From an uncultured Vampirovibrio sp. (GTDB taxonomy: Bacteria > Cyanobacteriota > Vampirovibrionia > Gastranaerophilales > Gastranaerophilaceae): a stretch of DNA of 64,000 bases. The position numbers were made by a program, and so were the translations under genes. This document shows positions 34,199-42,884 of the stretch, one piece after another. Each line of letters begins with the position of its first letter. Position 1 is the first letter of the stretch. The notes beneath the pieces are model-generated. The model was given only the letters and a program-made list of their open reading frames with translations. It was not told where the DNA came from and did no database searches. The stretch is taken from contig CAJUAL010000001.1 of assembly GCA_910584405.1 (NCBI GenBank), forward strand, positions 1-64,000, written 5' to 3'.

Positions 34199-35404
34199 AT
34201 GTTTAAAAAGTGTTTTATGTGTGTGAAAGAGAATTTTTCTGAGGGCGGCAAGTTCCATGCGCTGACAGAATTTGTTTGTAATTTATATAAATCTTTGAAA
34301 TATAAATATAACAATATGAAAATCTTAGACAAGTACATCCTAGGACAGGTTATTGCCATGTTTTTAATGGGTGTGTTTGTATTTTCAACAATTATATTTG
34401 CTTCAGACGTATTTATGACATTGATTAAACAGATTGCAAAATTCGGGATTCCGTTTAAAATTGCGTTTATTATGATTTTGCTTAACATCCCGTCAGTAAT
34501 CGTTTTAACAATCCCTATGGGGGTCTTGTTATCAACCGTTATGACTTTAAATAAATTAAGCTTATCATCAGAAATTACCGTAATGCGTGCTTGCGGTATC
34601 GGGTTAAACCGTATCGCAAAACCTATTTTTATTTTTGCGATTATAATGTCTTTATCAAGCTTTTTTATAAATGAAAGTGTTGTTCCGGTTATGACAAAAC
34701 AGTCAAAAGACTTGGCGTTGTGGGCTTTGGGGCAGAAAAATATTCCTGACGGTAAACAGAATTTTATTTTTAAAGAATTAAACGATAATAATGTCTTAAA
34801 ACGCTTATTTTATGTTGGTTCTTGCGAGAAGAAGACACTTTATAACGTAACCGTGTTAGATAATTCAAAACCTGATACGATTCAGATATTACAGGCAAGA
34901 GAAGGTAAAACTTCCCCTGACGGGTGGCATTTCAAAAAAGGTGCTGTTTATACAATCGGAAACGAATTAAATACATCTTTATTTGAAACTATGGACGTGA
35001 AATTCGGCTTAGATTTGTCTAAAGAGTTAAATAAAAATGTTGCAAAAGAAATGAACTTTGTAAAACTGTTCAAATATTTGGTTAAAAACGGTAAAACTTT
35101 AGAAAAACCGCAATCTTATATAATTGAACTTTTTGATAAAATTGCACTGCCGTTAACGACAATTGTCTTTGTACTTGTCGGGGTTCCGCTTGCGATTACA
35201 CCTCCGAGAGTTAGATATAACAGAGGATTCTTATTCAGTATTTTACTAATCTTTGCGTATTACGTAATAAGAGCGTTATCAATATCTTTTGGTGAAAATT
35301 CCGAAAGTATGATAATTGTCGCCTTAGCAGCCTGGATTCCTAATATCGTTCTGACGATTTGGGGTGTTTGGCTGTATTACAAAAAAGTCTATACAATCAG
35401 TTAA
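34199..35404 (+). CDS. LptF/LptG-family lipopolysaccharide export permease
   Basis: Inner-membrane permease of the YjgP/YjgQ family, which with LptB extracts lipopolysaccharide for transport to the outer membrane. Family landmarks are MKILDKYILGQVIAMFLMG, VLTIPMGVLLSTVMTLNKLS, SSEITVMRACGIG and ALPLTTIVFVLVGVPLAITP; about six membrane segments flank a periplasmic domain. Most relatives begin at the internal MKILDKY (34316), but neither start has a Shine-Dalgarno site and only 34199 has a -35/-10 pair at leaderless distance, so the 401-residue form with a 39-residue extension is listed. One such gene is present rather than an adjacent pair. It implies an outer membrane. Confidence 0.88.
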   Translation: MFKKCFMCVKENFSEGGKFHALTEFVCNLYKSLKYKYNNMKILDKYILGQVIAMFLMGVFVFSTIIFASDVFMTLIKQIAKFGIPFKIAFIMILLNIPSVIVLTIPMGVLLSTVMTLNKLSLSSEITVMRACGIGLNRIAKPIFIFAIIMSLSSFFINESVVPVMTKQSKDLALWALGQKNIPDGKQNFIFKELNDNNVLKRLFYVGSCEKKTLYNVTVLDNSKPDTIQILQAREGKTSPDGWHFKKGAVYTIGNELNTSLFETMDVKFGLDLSKELNKNVAKEMNFVKLFKYLVKNGKTLEKPQSYIIELFDKIALPLTTIVFVLVGVPLAITPPRVRYNRGFLFSILLIFAYYVIRALSISFGENSESMIIVALAAWIPNIVLTIWGVWLYYKKVYTIS

Positions 35405-35466
35405 AATTTTGTAAAATCATACTTTTAATGGTCAAAAATTTCATTTTCTTGTTTTAAAATATAAGT

Positions 35467-36183
35467 ATGGACGATAGAAGGCATAATAGTGAAGTAACAG
35501 GAAATATATTTTCACAGAAGTTTGGGTTTACTGATGTGAATAATCCTTTTGGCGGCAATTTTGACACGTCAAAATTGCCGCAGGAAAAGCCTGCTCCTGT
35601 TACAAATCCTCAGGTCCATTCAAAGCGCCTTAACGGTTACGATTGTGCAATACTTAATCAGACAAACTTTGAAGGTAATCAGCAGGACGCAGAAGAAGTA
35701 AGTATTGAATATCGAATTAAAGATAAAGAATCTCAGGTTAAAGATTTAGATGCAAGAATTAAAGTTGCGGATAATTACGGAACCCAAAATGAAGCTTTGG
35801 GATTGAAAGCAAAACGTCAAAGGCTTTTGCAGGAATTAGATACTCTAAGAAAACAACAAATGTATGGCGGCAGAGTTTTAGGCGAAAAAAATAAACAGGT
35901 TTACCATGAAACTTTTAAGAAAAGAATGCCTGTAATCTATAAAATTCAAGCCTTTATTTCAAGACAAATCCTTGCAAGATTATCAAAGAAAATCAATTCT
36001 GTTGTAACCTTAAGTGATTCACTGGAACAATTATCACAAATTAGCAGAAGCGTCGATGAGCTTGTTGATATGAATGTTCCGTACGGCGAGAAGGTTGAAA
36101 ATTACGAAAAACTTACCGAATACCTAAATCAGGCAAATATGATTCATTCTAAGATTTCAAAGTCTTTGGGTCGGAAGATTTAA
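35467..36183 (+). CDS. Coiled-coil protein of unknown function
   Basis: A 238-residue soluble protein I do not recognise. The first 80 residues are polar and probably disordered (NPFGGNFDTSKLPQEKPAP). A central coiled coil follows (KDKESQVKDLDARIK; KAKRQRLLQELDTLRKQQ), then a helical C-terminal domain (VIYKIQAFISRQILARL; SLEQLSQISRSVDELVDM). TAAAAT lies 6 bases before the ATG without a Shine-Dalgarno site. It lies between the Lpt permease and gatA, all on the plus strand with gaps of 62 and 115 bases. Confidence 0.55.
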   Translation: MDDRRHNSEVTGNIFSQKFGFTDVNNPFGGNFDTSKLPQEKPAPVTNPQVHSKRLNGYDCAILNQTNFEGNQQDAEEVSIEYRIKDKESQVKDLDARIKVADNYGTQNEALGLKAKRQRLLQELDTLRKQQMYGGRVLGEKNKQVYHETFKKRMPVIYKIQAFISRQILARLSKKINSVVTLSDSLEQLSQISRSVDELVDMNVPYGEKVENYEKLTEYLNQANMIHSKISKSLGRKI

Positions 36184-36298
36184 GTTTTTGAGTAAATAAT
36201 GCAAGTGTTATATAAAAAGTTAATTCGTTAATAACCTTGCTTGTCTGTTATGTTTGTCATACAATTTTCCTTGAGAATTGGCTTTTTAAGGAGAAATT

Positions 36299-37762
36299 AT
36301 GAACGAATTGTTAAAAAAATCAGCTGCTGAGCAAAGCAAAGCACTGAAAAATAAAGAGATTTCCGCAGTTGAATTAACAAATGCTGCTTTTGACAGAATT
36401 GATTCAATCGAAAGTAAAATCGGTGCATTCAATTCATTAACAAAAGAAACTGCTTTGGAAACTGCTAAAAAAGTAGATGAAAAGATTGCAAAAGGTGAAG
36501 AATTACCGTTACTTGCCGGCATTCCTTTGGTATTAAAAGATAATATGAATCTTGTTGGTTCAAAAACAACTGCTTCATCTAAAATCTTAGAAAACTTTGT
36601 TTCACCGTTTAACGCAACAGTAACAGAAAAACTTTTAGGAAACTTAGTTCCTATTGTTGGTAAAGCTAACCTTGATGAATTTGCAATGGGTTCATCTAAT
36701 GAAAACTCTGCATTTAACAAAGTTCATAACCCTTGGGATTTAAATAAAGTTCCGGGAGGTTCATCAGGCGGTTCTGCTGCCAGTGTTTCATCTTGTGAAG
36801 CAACATTGGCATTAGGTTCAGATACCGGCGGATCAATCAGACTTCCTGCAAGTTTCTGCGGTATTGTTGGTATGAAGCCGACTTACGGTAGAGTTTCCCG
36901 TTACGGTTTAATTGCATTCGCATCATCTTTAGACCAAATTGGACCGTTTGCAAGAACTGTTGAAGATGCTGCAAACTTACTTGAAGTTATCTCAGGTCAT
37001 GACCCTAAAGATTCAACATCTTTAGATTTACCTGTTGAACACTATGCAGACAGCCTTAACGGTGACTTGAAAGGTAAAAAAGTCGGCGTTATTAAAGAGC
37101 TTATGGAAGAAGGTTTGATGCCTGAAGTTCAACAAGCACTTCAAAACGCTATTGAAACATATAAAAAATTAGGATGTGAAATTGTTGAGATTTCATTGAA
37201 AAAATTAAAATATTCAATCGGTATTTACTACATCTTGGCAACTGCAGAATGTTCTTCAAACTTGGCAAGATTTGATGGTGTAAAATACGGTTACAGAACA
37301 AAAGATGCTCAAAATCTTCTTGAAATGTATACAAAAACAAGAGCAGAAGGTTTCGGTCCTGAAGTAAAACGTCGTATAATGCTTGGAACATATGCTTTGT
37401 CATCAGGTTATTACGATGCTTATTATAAAAAGGCTCAACAAATGAGAGCGTTAGTTACAGAAGAGTTTAAAGAAGCATTCAAACAAGTTGATGTATTAAT
37501 TTCTCCAACTTGTCCGAATACCGCTTTTGAACTTGGTGCAAAATCAGCTGACCCGCTTGCAATGTATTTAACTGATATTGCAACAATCAGTTGTAACTTA
37601 GCAGGTCTTCCGGGTATAAGTGTTCCGGCAGGATTTGATAATACAGGCATGCCAATCGGGTTGCAAATTCTTGCTCCACAATTGCAGGAAGCTAAGTTAT
37701 TTAATTTTGCATATAAGTTTGAACAAGCTAATGATTTTTATAAAAAATTGGCTAATATCTAG
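36299..37762 (+). CDS. gatA: Glutamyl-tRNA(Gln) amidotransferase subunit A
   Basis: Catalytic amidase of GatCAB, which turns misacylated Glu-tRNA(Gln) or Asp-tRNA(Asn) into the correct form. The 487 residues carry the Ser-Ser-Lys triad: Lys in LVLKDNMN, the cis-Ser in GGSSGGSAASV and the nucleophile in GSDTGGSIRLPASFCG near residue 178. GYGLIAFASSLDQIGP-type sequence and SPTCPNTAF are usual. AAGGAGAA precedes the ATG, and a terminator follows. gatB and gatC are not in the window. Confidence 0.96.
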   Translation: MNELLKKSAAEQSKALKNKEISAVELTNAAFDRIDSIESKIGAFNSLTKETALETAKKVDEKIAKGEELPLLAGIPLVLKDNMNLVGSKTTASSKILENFVSPFNATVTEKLLGNLVPIVGKANLDEFAMGSSNENSAFNKVHNPWDLNKVPGGSSGGSAASVSSCEATLALGSDTGGSIRLPASFCGIVGMKPTYGRVSRYGLIAFASSLDQIGPFARTVEDAANLLEVISGHDPKDSTSLDLPVEHYADSLNGDLKGKKVGVIKELMEEGLMPEVQQALQNAIETYKKLGCEIVEISLKKLKYSIGIYYILATAECSSNLARFDGVKYGYRTKDAQNLLEMYTKTRAEGFGPEVKRRIMLGTYALSSGYYDAYYKKAQQMRALVTEEFKEAFKQVDVLISPTCPNTAFELGAKSADPLAMYLTDIATISCNLAGLPGISVPAGFDNTGMPIGLQILAPQLQEAKLFNFAYKFEQANDFYKKLANI

Positions 37763-37770
37763 TTTAAAAA

Positions 37771-37797
37771 AAGGAACCTTTTATAAGGTTCCTTTTT
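37771..37797 (+). terminator. Intrinsic terminator after gatA
   Basis: Arms AAGGAACCTT and AAGGTTCCTT around TTAT with a T run. Confidence 0.9.
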
Positions 37798-37803
37798 TAT
37801 TGA

Positions 37804-38280
37804 TTATTTTTTTAGATATTTCTGTGCTAAATCAGAGTTGTCGCCAATAAATTTTGTTATCCAACCGCCGAAACATTCATGAGTAATTTTTTCAGTGTTT
37901 TGCACAAGTTCATCTATTGAATATTTTGAAACGCAACTCCAGGTGGCGTTTTCAAGTTCATTGCGGTTAAATCTTCCTTTTAGTTGGCTTGTGTAAATTT
38001 GAACTCCGCTTTTTTGAAAGCCTTCGGAAATAAATTCTTCGTTTAATGAATTAAAAAATTCTGATGAGAATCCGTCATAAAACTCTTTTTTATCTTCATC
38101 ACTATAATTAGGTTTTGTATTTTGTTTATAACTTGCGGACGGATTATCATTTGATATGCTGCTGGTTCCGTAGCTTGGAGCAGACGGCATGTTCACTGTG
38201 GCTGCAAAAGCTTTGTTTACAGTTATAATTAATATATTTACGCAAGCAAGTATTCCTAATATTATTAAAATCTTTCTCAT
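37804..38280 (-). CDS. Exported protein of unknown function
   Basis: A 158-residue protein with a long hydrophobic signal peptide (residues 4-25, cleavage after AFA near 26). The mature part begins with a low-complexity Ser/Asn/Pro stretch and ends in a helical domain with two cysteines (ATWSCVSKYSIDELV and ITHECFGGWITKFI) that could form a disulfide. No family is recognised. AAGGATA precedes the ATG. It lies convergent to gatA and divergent from nothing obvious; the terminator of gatA separates them. Confidence 0.6.
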   Translation of the reverse strand: MRKILIILGILACVNILIITVNKAFAATVNMPSAPSYGTSSISNDNPSASYKQNTKPNYSDEDKKEFYDGFSSEFFNSLNEEFISEGFQKSGVQIYTSQLKGRFNRNELENATWSCVSKYSIDELVQNTEKITHECFGGWITKFIGDNSDLAQKYLKK

Positions 38281-38386
38281 ATCTTTATCCTTTTTAGTAC
38301 ATATTACTGTAAGTATAATTTTTTGTTATCATCTTTTCAAAGGATTCGGTGTATGGGTTAATGTTAACGAAGATTTAAAATAAAAA

Positions 38387-38413
38387 AGCACTTTGGGAAT
38401 TTCCCAAAGTGCT
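38387..38413 (-). terminator. Intrinsic terminator after pckA
   Basis: Arms AGCACTTTGGGAA and TTCCCAAAGTGCT with T-rich flanks on the minus strand. Confidence 0.88.
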
Positions 38414-38435
38414 TTTTACTATCTGAAATAAATTA

Positions 38436-40034
38436 TTATACAGAAGCTTTTGCTCTAGGACCTGCGTTAACGATTTCAGACGGCATGTTTGGATATTTAG
38501 AAGCAAAGTTATCAGCAAACATTTGAGCAAGTTTGTTAGCTTGTTCATCATATGCAGCTTTGTCTTCCCACATACCGCGAGCGTCAAGCATTTCAGCAGG
38601 AACGTTAGGACAAGATGTAGGGTAATCTACATTGAATACATCGTGGTGTTTGAATTCGATAGAATCAAATGAACCGTTCAATGCTGCAGTTACCATAGCT
38701 CTTGTGTAAGCTAATTTCATACGTTTAGCACCCATAGATGCTGAACCGCCTGCCCAACCTGTGTTAACTAAGTAAACTTTAGTTCCGTATTGGTCAAGTT
38801 TGTCACCTAACATTTCAGCATAAACTGAAGCATCCATTGGCATGAATGGTTCGCCGAATAATGTTGAGAATGTAGGTTGAGGTTCTGTAACTCCGCGTTC
38901 AGTACCTGCAAGTTTAGATGTGAAACCTGTTACGAAGTGGTACATAGCAGCGTTTTTGTCTAATCTTGAGATTGGAGGTAATACGCCGAATGCATCAGCT
39001 GTCAAGAATACAACAACTTTCGGAATTCCGCCTTTTGAAGGAATTTGAGCGTTGTTGATGTAGTTGATAGGATAACCAACACGAGTATTTTCAGTTAATG
39101 AACCGTCATTAAAGTCAAATTCTCTTGTTTCAGGATCCATAACAACGTTTTCAACTAATGAACCAAATTTAATTGCGTTATAAATATCAGGTTCATTTTC
39201 TTTAGAAAGGTTAATACATTTAGCATAGCATCCGCCTTCAAAGTTAAATACACCATCAGGTGACCAGCCGTGTTCGTCATCACCGATTAATTTTCTTGAA
39301 GGGTCAGCAGATAAAGTTGTTTTACCTGTTCCTGAAAGACCGAAGAATACTGCAGTTTCGCCTGTAGCAGGGTCCATGTTAGCTGAACAGTGCATTGGAA
39401 GTACGTTTTTCTTAGTCATAACGTAGTTCATTGTAGCAAATACTGATTTTTTGATTTCACCTGAGTATTGAGAACCGCAGATGATAATTTCGTGAGCTTC
39501 GTAGTCAATAGCGATACAAGCTTCTGAATTTACGCCGTCAACTTCCGGATCGCATTTGAATCCTGGAGCGCAAAGAATTGTATAATCAGGTTCACCGTAG
39601 TTAGCTAATTCTTCTGCTGTTGGTCTGATTAACAATTGGTGAATGAACAAGTTTTGGCTTGCCATTTCGTTAATAACTCTGAATTTTTGAGTGTAAGTTT
39701 TGTCAGCACCTGCAAAACCGTCGAAAATGAAGATTTCTCTGTTTTGTAAGTAAGCAGCGATTTTGCCTTTAATTGAGTTGAAAGCTTCTCTGCTTATCGG
39801 TCTGTTAACTTTACCCCATGCGATTTCGTTGTGAATACCGTCAGTGTCAACGATAAATTTGTCTTTAGGAGAACGGCCTGTGTATTTACCTGTTGTTACA
39901 ACTAAAGCACCTTTGTTGCTTAATTTGCCTTCGCCAAGACGTAATGCAGCTTCTGTTAATTGAGCAGGGCCCAAGTTACGGTAAACTGCTTTTGGTCCGA
40001 TAATACCAAATTTTTCAATACCATAAGTTTCCAT
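38436..40034 (-). CDS. pckA: Phosphoenolpyruvate carboxykinase (ATP)
   Basis: Interconverts oxaloacetate plus ATP with phosphoenolpyruvate, CO2 and ADP; in fermentative gut bacteria it often runs towards oxaloacetate. The 532 residues fit the ATP-dependent family: TGKYTGRSPKDKFIVD near the start, the P-loop GLSGTGKTTLSADP, LIGDDEHGWSPDGVFNFEGG with the metal-binding Asp residues, and GYPINYINNAQIPS. AAGGAGGAAG precedes the ATG, and a TTGCAA-17-TAAACT promoter lies upstream. It is a single-gene unit. Confidence 0.97.
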   Translation of the reverse strand: METYGIEKFGIIGPKAVYRNLGPAQLTEAALRLGEGKLSNKGALVVTTGKYTGRSPKDKFIVDTDGIHNEIAWGKVNRPISREAFNSIKGKIAAYLQNREIFIFDGFAGADKTYTQKFRVINEMASQNLFIHQLLIRPTAEELANYGEPDYTILCAPGFKCDPEVDGVNSEACIAIDYEAHEIIICGSQYSGEIKKSVFATMNYVMTKKNVLPMHCSANMDPATGETAVFFGLSGTGKTTLSADPSRKLIGDDEHGWSPDGVFNFEGGCYAKCINLSKENEPDIYNAIKFGSLVENVVMDPETREFDFNDGSLTENTRVGYPINYINNAQIPSKGGIPKVVVFLTADAFGVLPPISRLDKNAAMYHFVTGFTSKLAGTERGVTEPQPTFSTLFGEPFMPMDASVYAEMLGDKLDQYGTKVYLVNTGWAGGSASMGAKRMKLAYTRAMVTAALNGSFDSIEFKHHDVFNVDYPTSCPNVPAEMLDARGMWEDKAAYDEQANKLAQMFADNFASKYPNMPSEIVNAGPRAKASV

Positions 40035-40078
40035 TTATAACTTCCTCCTTTTGAAAGTAAATGTTTCCATACACCGAC

Positions 40079-40107
40079 AGTTTATTACAAAAAGACCCAA
40101 ATTGCAA
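40079..40107 (-). promoter_or_regulatory. pckA: pckA promoter
   Basis: On the minus strand TTGCAA (40107-40102) and TAAACT (40084-40079) have a 17-base spacer, about 45 bases before the start codon. The rest of the stretch to about 40320 shows no gene. Confidence 0.55.
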
Positions 40108-40323
40108 CATTATCAATACTGAATTTTACGTGGATAATCGCTTGGATTTTTCTATTCCAGTTGCATAGGGTTACCTCAAGTTTTTTTATAAGGGTATTTC
40201 CAGTATGGAATGCTTCCCTTGGCTCGAAAAACCGTTTTTGACAGTAGAAAGTTTTATTGCCTGATTGAACATTGAATAGAATTTCTATAATCTTGTTTCG
40301 GTAATAGTCATAAAACTTTACAT

Positions 40324-40572
40324 TTAAATAAGGAGTTTGGACGAGTAATAAACGGATTTCGGGTTAATAAAGATAAGAAAAAATCTCGTTTACAATTTTG
40401 TTATGAATATGATTTGGACGCGGGGAATTTGTCGAGAATTGAAAACGGGCTGATTGACCCTAAATTATCTATGCTTTGGCGAATATCCGAGGCTTTGGAT
40501 GTTCCGCTTTCTGAAATCTTTAAAGTGCTTGAAGATGATTTGGGGCAAAATTTTAATTTGTTAGATAAATGA
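40324..40572 (+). pseudogene. XRE-family regulator without a usable start codon
   Basis: One frame ending at the TGA at 40570-40572 translates to a good XRE helix-turn-helix: KEFGRVINGFRVNKDKKKSR, then DAGNLSRIENGLIDPKLSML and ISEALDVPLSEIFKVL. Back to the previous in-frame stop there is no ATG, GTG or TTG ahead of the HTH; a TTA at 40324 stands where a start would be expected, so a TTG-to-TTA change is a simple explanation. AAGGAG at 40330-40335 is followed by no normal start in this frame. It could be a decayed gene or use a rare start codon. It is divergent from pckA. Confidence 0.45.
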
Positions 40573-40620
40573 TTTCATGCTAAAATATTTTCAGATTTAT
40601 TTTAAAAGGCGGAGGGTTTT

Positions 40621-41025
40621 ATGGAAGGTCTGAATAAGTTTAAGGTTTTAACTGTAGTAGTAGTTTTTTTATTTTTGTTTGTAGTTGCGGCAATTTATAC
40701 TAATACAAAAGATGCATCTCAAGGTAAGATTGATGTAACAAATCAAGCAAAGGCAGAAAAATTCAAAGAAGATATAAAATCTGATGTTGCTAATTCTTCT
40801 GCAAATTCTCAGGATGTTCAGAATGTTAATGATGAAGTTAATAATATAAACATGCGTCTTGATTCATTGAGTGCAAGAATTGATCAGCTTGAAGCAGGTG
40901 CTAAACCAAGCTGTTATGTTTACGGGATAATGGGGGATAACGGAGTCGAACAGTTGTCGGCTGAATCTGCTATTTCAGAAGCTCGTGATAATAATAGAGA
41001 ACTTGTAATGACATGTTCATTCTAA
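40621..41025 (+). CDS. Single-pass membrane protein with coiled coil
   Basis: A 134-residue protein not assigned to a family. A membrane anchor (LTVVVVFLFLFVVAAIY, about residues 10-26) is followed by a hydrophilic coiled coil (VNDEVNNINMRLDSLSARID) and a short C-terminal domain with two cysteines (PSCYVYGIMGDNGV and LVMTCSF). The topology is probably N-terminus inside, with the rest in the periplasm. GCGGAGGG precedes the ATG. It follows the broken XRE gene and has its own terminator. Confidence 0.6.
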   Translation: MEGLNKFKVLTVVVVFLFLFVVAAIYTNTKDASQGKIDVTNQAKAEKFKEDIKSDVANSSANSQDVQNVNDEVNNINMRLDSLSARIDQLEAGAKPSCYVYGIMGDNGVEQLSAESAISEARDNNRELVMTCSF

Positions 41026-41040
41026 TAAGATAGGTTAATT

Positions 41041-41080
41041 AAAAAGGCGTCGGTTGAAATTTTCAACCGACGCCTTTTTT
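41041..41080. terminator. Bidirectional terminator
   Basis: Perfect arms of 19 bases (41041-41059 and 41061-41079, GGCGTCGGTTGAAA core) with A and T runs outside; it can end both the plus-strand coiled-coil gene and the minus-strand ferredoxin gene. Confidence 0.92.
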
Positions 41081-41097
41081 TAAAGTTTTTGTTTTAA

Positions 41098-41274
41098 TTA
41101 TTCAACTTCAATTGCTCCAACAGGACAAGCATCAGCAGCTTCTTTAACTGCATCAATGTTATCAGCAACAGCTGATTCATTAACTACTGCTTTGTCTTCG
41201 ATAGAGAATACAGCGTCGCAGATTGATTCGCAAGCGCCGCATCCGATACAACTGTCATTAACTTTAACTGTCAT
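41098..41274 (-). CDS. 4Fe-4S ferredoxin
   Basis: A 58-residue electron carrier with a CxxCxxC...CP pattern: C9, C12 and C15 in DSCIGCGACESIC, and C50 in ACPVGAIEVE, the ligand set of single-cluster [4Fe-4S] ferredoxins of the Thermotoga type. C19 is an extra cysteine whose usual disulfide partner is absent. The rest is acidic, as expected. AAGGAGA stands 8 bases before the ATG at 41274. It probably serves pyruvate or hydrogen metabolism; partners are not in the window. Confidence 0.93.
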   Translation of the reverse strand: MTVKVNDSCIGCGACESICDAVFSIEDKAVVNESAVADNIDAVKEAADACPVGAIEVE

Positions 41275-41378
41275 TTTTACGTTCTCCTTATTTTACATTA
41301 CGTGTGAAATATTTCACAACAAAATTATATACTAAACAATATAAAATATCAAATCCTACAAAAGTTTTAAAATTAAGC

Positions 41379-41406
41379 TTGAATTTTATAAAAAATAGTT
41401 TATAAT
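41379..41406 (+). promoter_or_regulatory. Promoter of the candidate antisense RNA
   Basis: TTGAAT (41379-41384) and TATAAT (41401-41406) with a 16-base spacer; predicted transcript start near 41413. Confidence 0.55.
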
Positions 41407-41412
41407 ATAAAT

Positions 41413-41496
41413 ATACGGGGCGGTAGCGTCAACTACCGAATCCTATTTTAGATGGCTAATGTGGTACTTACCTTTTGGGGTTTGTACCACATTTTA
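41413..41496 (+). ncRNA. Candidate antisense small RNA (type I antitoxin)
   Basis: Downstream of the promoter the sequence can form two hairpins: CGGTAG (41421-41426) with CTACCG (41433-41438), and TGTGGTAC (41460-41467) with GTACCACA (41484-41491), the second followed by TTTTATT as a terminator would be. The predicted RNA of about 84 bases is antisense to the 3' end of the hydrophobic-peptide gene on the minus strand. Its GATGGCTAA (41451-41459) is also complementary to a second TTAGCCATC in the 5' region of that mRNA. No protein is encoded. Confidence 0.5.
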
Positions 41497-41548
41497 TTAT
41501 GTATATAATCAATAAAATCAAAATTAAGGTTAAATTGATATTTTCCAT
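41468..41548 (-). CDS. 26-residue hydrophobic peptide, candidate type I toxin
   Basis: The ATG at 41548 is preceded by AAAGGAGG at ideal distance. The peptide is almost wholly hydrophobic (NLTLILILLIIYIIK) with a short polar, basic end (CGTNPKR), the make-up of membrane-acting type I toxins. The minus-strand TATAAT at the end of deoB, with TTGCAG 18 bases upstream, could start its mRNA near 41645, giving a leader of about 100 bases. A predicted terminated RNA on the other strand overlaps its 3' end. I know no homologue; a small membrane regulator peptide is the alternative. Confidence 0.5.
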   Translation of the reverse strand: MENINLTLILILLIIYIIKCGTNPKR

Positions 41549-41654
41549 ACGCGCCCTCCTTTCTTAAGAATTATCAGCCGATGGCTAAGTTTTGTTGTTG
41601 CTGATTTTCTTTTGAAATAGGACTGCCCCGTTTATTTAGTTTTAAAAGTTCAAA

Positions 41655-42830
41655 TTATACCCAATCTCTAATAAATCCTGCAATTGTATCAAATCCTGTA
41701 AGTTCGCCTAAATTACCTTTTGGCGGAAGTGATTTTGAAAATACGAGCATCGGAACTTTCTCGCGGGTGTGATCGGTTCCGGGGGCAGTTGGGTCACAGC
41801 CATGGTCTGCTGTAATTATCAGTAAGTCGTCTTCTTTCATTGAAGAAATTATCGGTTCTATGTAGGTATCGATTTCTTCGATTGCTTTGCCGTAACCTTG
41901 TGGGTCGTTTCTGTGACCGTAAAGCATATCTGTATCTACAAGGTTTGTGAAAATTATCTCACGTTCATTGTAAGTTTTATTTTTTTCGTAAGCTAAGTCT
42001 TCCAAATTAAGTTCATTGCGTACGGCTTTTAGTGTTAATTCAAGTCCTTCTTTGTTTGAACCCGTGTGGATTGCATGAGTTATGCCTGATTTTGAGAAGA
42101 TATCTTCAATTTTTCCGATACCTATAACTTTTCCGCCTTGGTCTTTTATTTCATTCAAAACAGTCGGTGCAATCGGTTCTATTGAGTAGTCGCGGCGGTC
42201 TTTAGAGATTCTTTTCGGCTTGCCGTCAATAATTTTGTAAGGTCGTGCAATTACTCTTGATAAATAGTAATCATCTTCAGTTAAGATTTTTCTTGCGATT
42301 TCACACCATTTATAAAGAGTTTCAAGTGGAATTAAATCGGTATCAACTGCGATTTGAAAAACGCTGTCTGCTGATGTATAGACAATCGGGAATTTTGTTG
42401 CATGATGTTCATCATTTAATTCTTCAATAATAGCTGTTCCGCTTGCCGGACGGTTTGCAAGTATTCCGCCGCAGTTTGTTTCTTTAATAAATTTTTCAAC
42501 AAGTTCAGTCGGGAATCCTTGCGGAAATGTTGAAAATGGTCTATTTAGTGTAATTCCTGCAATTTCCCAGTGACCTGTTGTTGTATCTTTTCCTTTTGAT
42601 TTTTCAACAAGTGTTGCGAATGTTGCTGTCGGGTTTTGAACTTCTTTTATTCCTTCAAAATTTTGGATATTTCCAAGCCCCATTTTTTCAAGGTTTGGAA
42701 CATTTAAGCCTTTGTTATATTCACAAACGTGTTTTAGGGTATTGCATTCCGGGATATCTCCAAAATCCCTGCAATCAGGCATGGCGCCTATTCCCATTGA
42801 ATCAATTACCATTATTATTGCTCTTGACAT
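41655..42830 (-). CDS. deoB: Phosphopentomutase
   Basis: Interconverts ribose or deoxyribose 1- and 5-phosphate, linking nucleoside breakdown to central metabolism. The 391 residues are an alkaline-phosphatase-superfamily enzyme of two Mn2+: IIMVIDSMGIGAMPD at the N-terminus, KGKDTTTGHWEIAG with the phosphorylated Thr region, GYGKAIEEID and ITADHGCDPTAPGTDHTREK with metal ligands. A GGGGGG-containing site precedes the ATG. No other nucleoside-catabolism gene is adjacent. Confidence 0.96.
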   Translation of the reverse strand: MSRAIIMVIDSMGIGAMPDCRDFGDIPECNTLKHVCEYNKGLNVPNLEKMGLGNIQNFEGIKEVQNPTATFATLVEKSKGKDTTTGHWEIAGITLNRPFSTFPQGFPTELVEKFIKETNCGGILANRPASGTAIIEELNDEHHATKFPIVYTSADSVFQIAVDTDLIPLETLYKWCEIARKILTEDDYYLSRVIARPYKIIDGKPKRISKDRRDYSIEPIAPTVLNEIKDQGGKVIGIGKIEDIFSKSGITHAIHTGSNKEGLELTLKAVRNELNLEDLAYEKNKTYNEREIIFTNLVDTDMLYGHRNDPQGYGKAIEEIDTYIEPIISSMKEDDLLIITADHGCDPTAPGTDHTREKVPMLVFSKSLPPKGNLGELTGFDTIAGFIRDWV

Positions 42831-42884
42831 AATTCCCCCTTTTGTTGATTAAATTTTATCATATTAAAAGGGTTTTGTAAAAAT

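Noticed and set aside
34316..35404. Internal ATG at 34316 as the start of the Lpt permease
   Set aside because: It fits the family length but has neither a ribosome site nor a promoter at leaderless distance, whereas 34199 has the latter; left as an alternative.
41400..41650. Folded region as a riboswitch of deoB or of the ferredoxin gene
   Set aside because: It lies downstream of deoB and upstream of, but separated by about 120 bases from, the ferredoxin start, and is better explained by a peptide gene with an opposite RNA.
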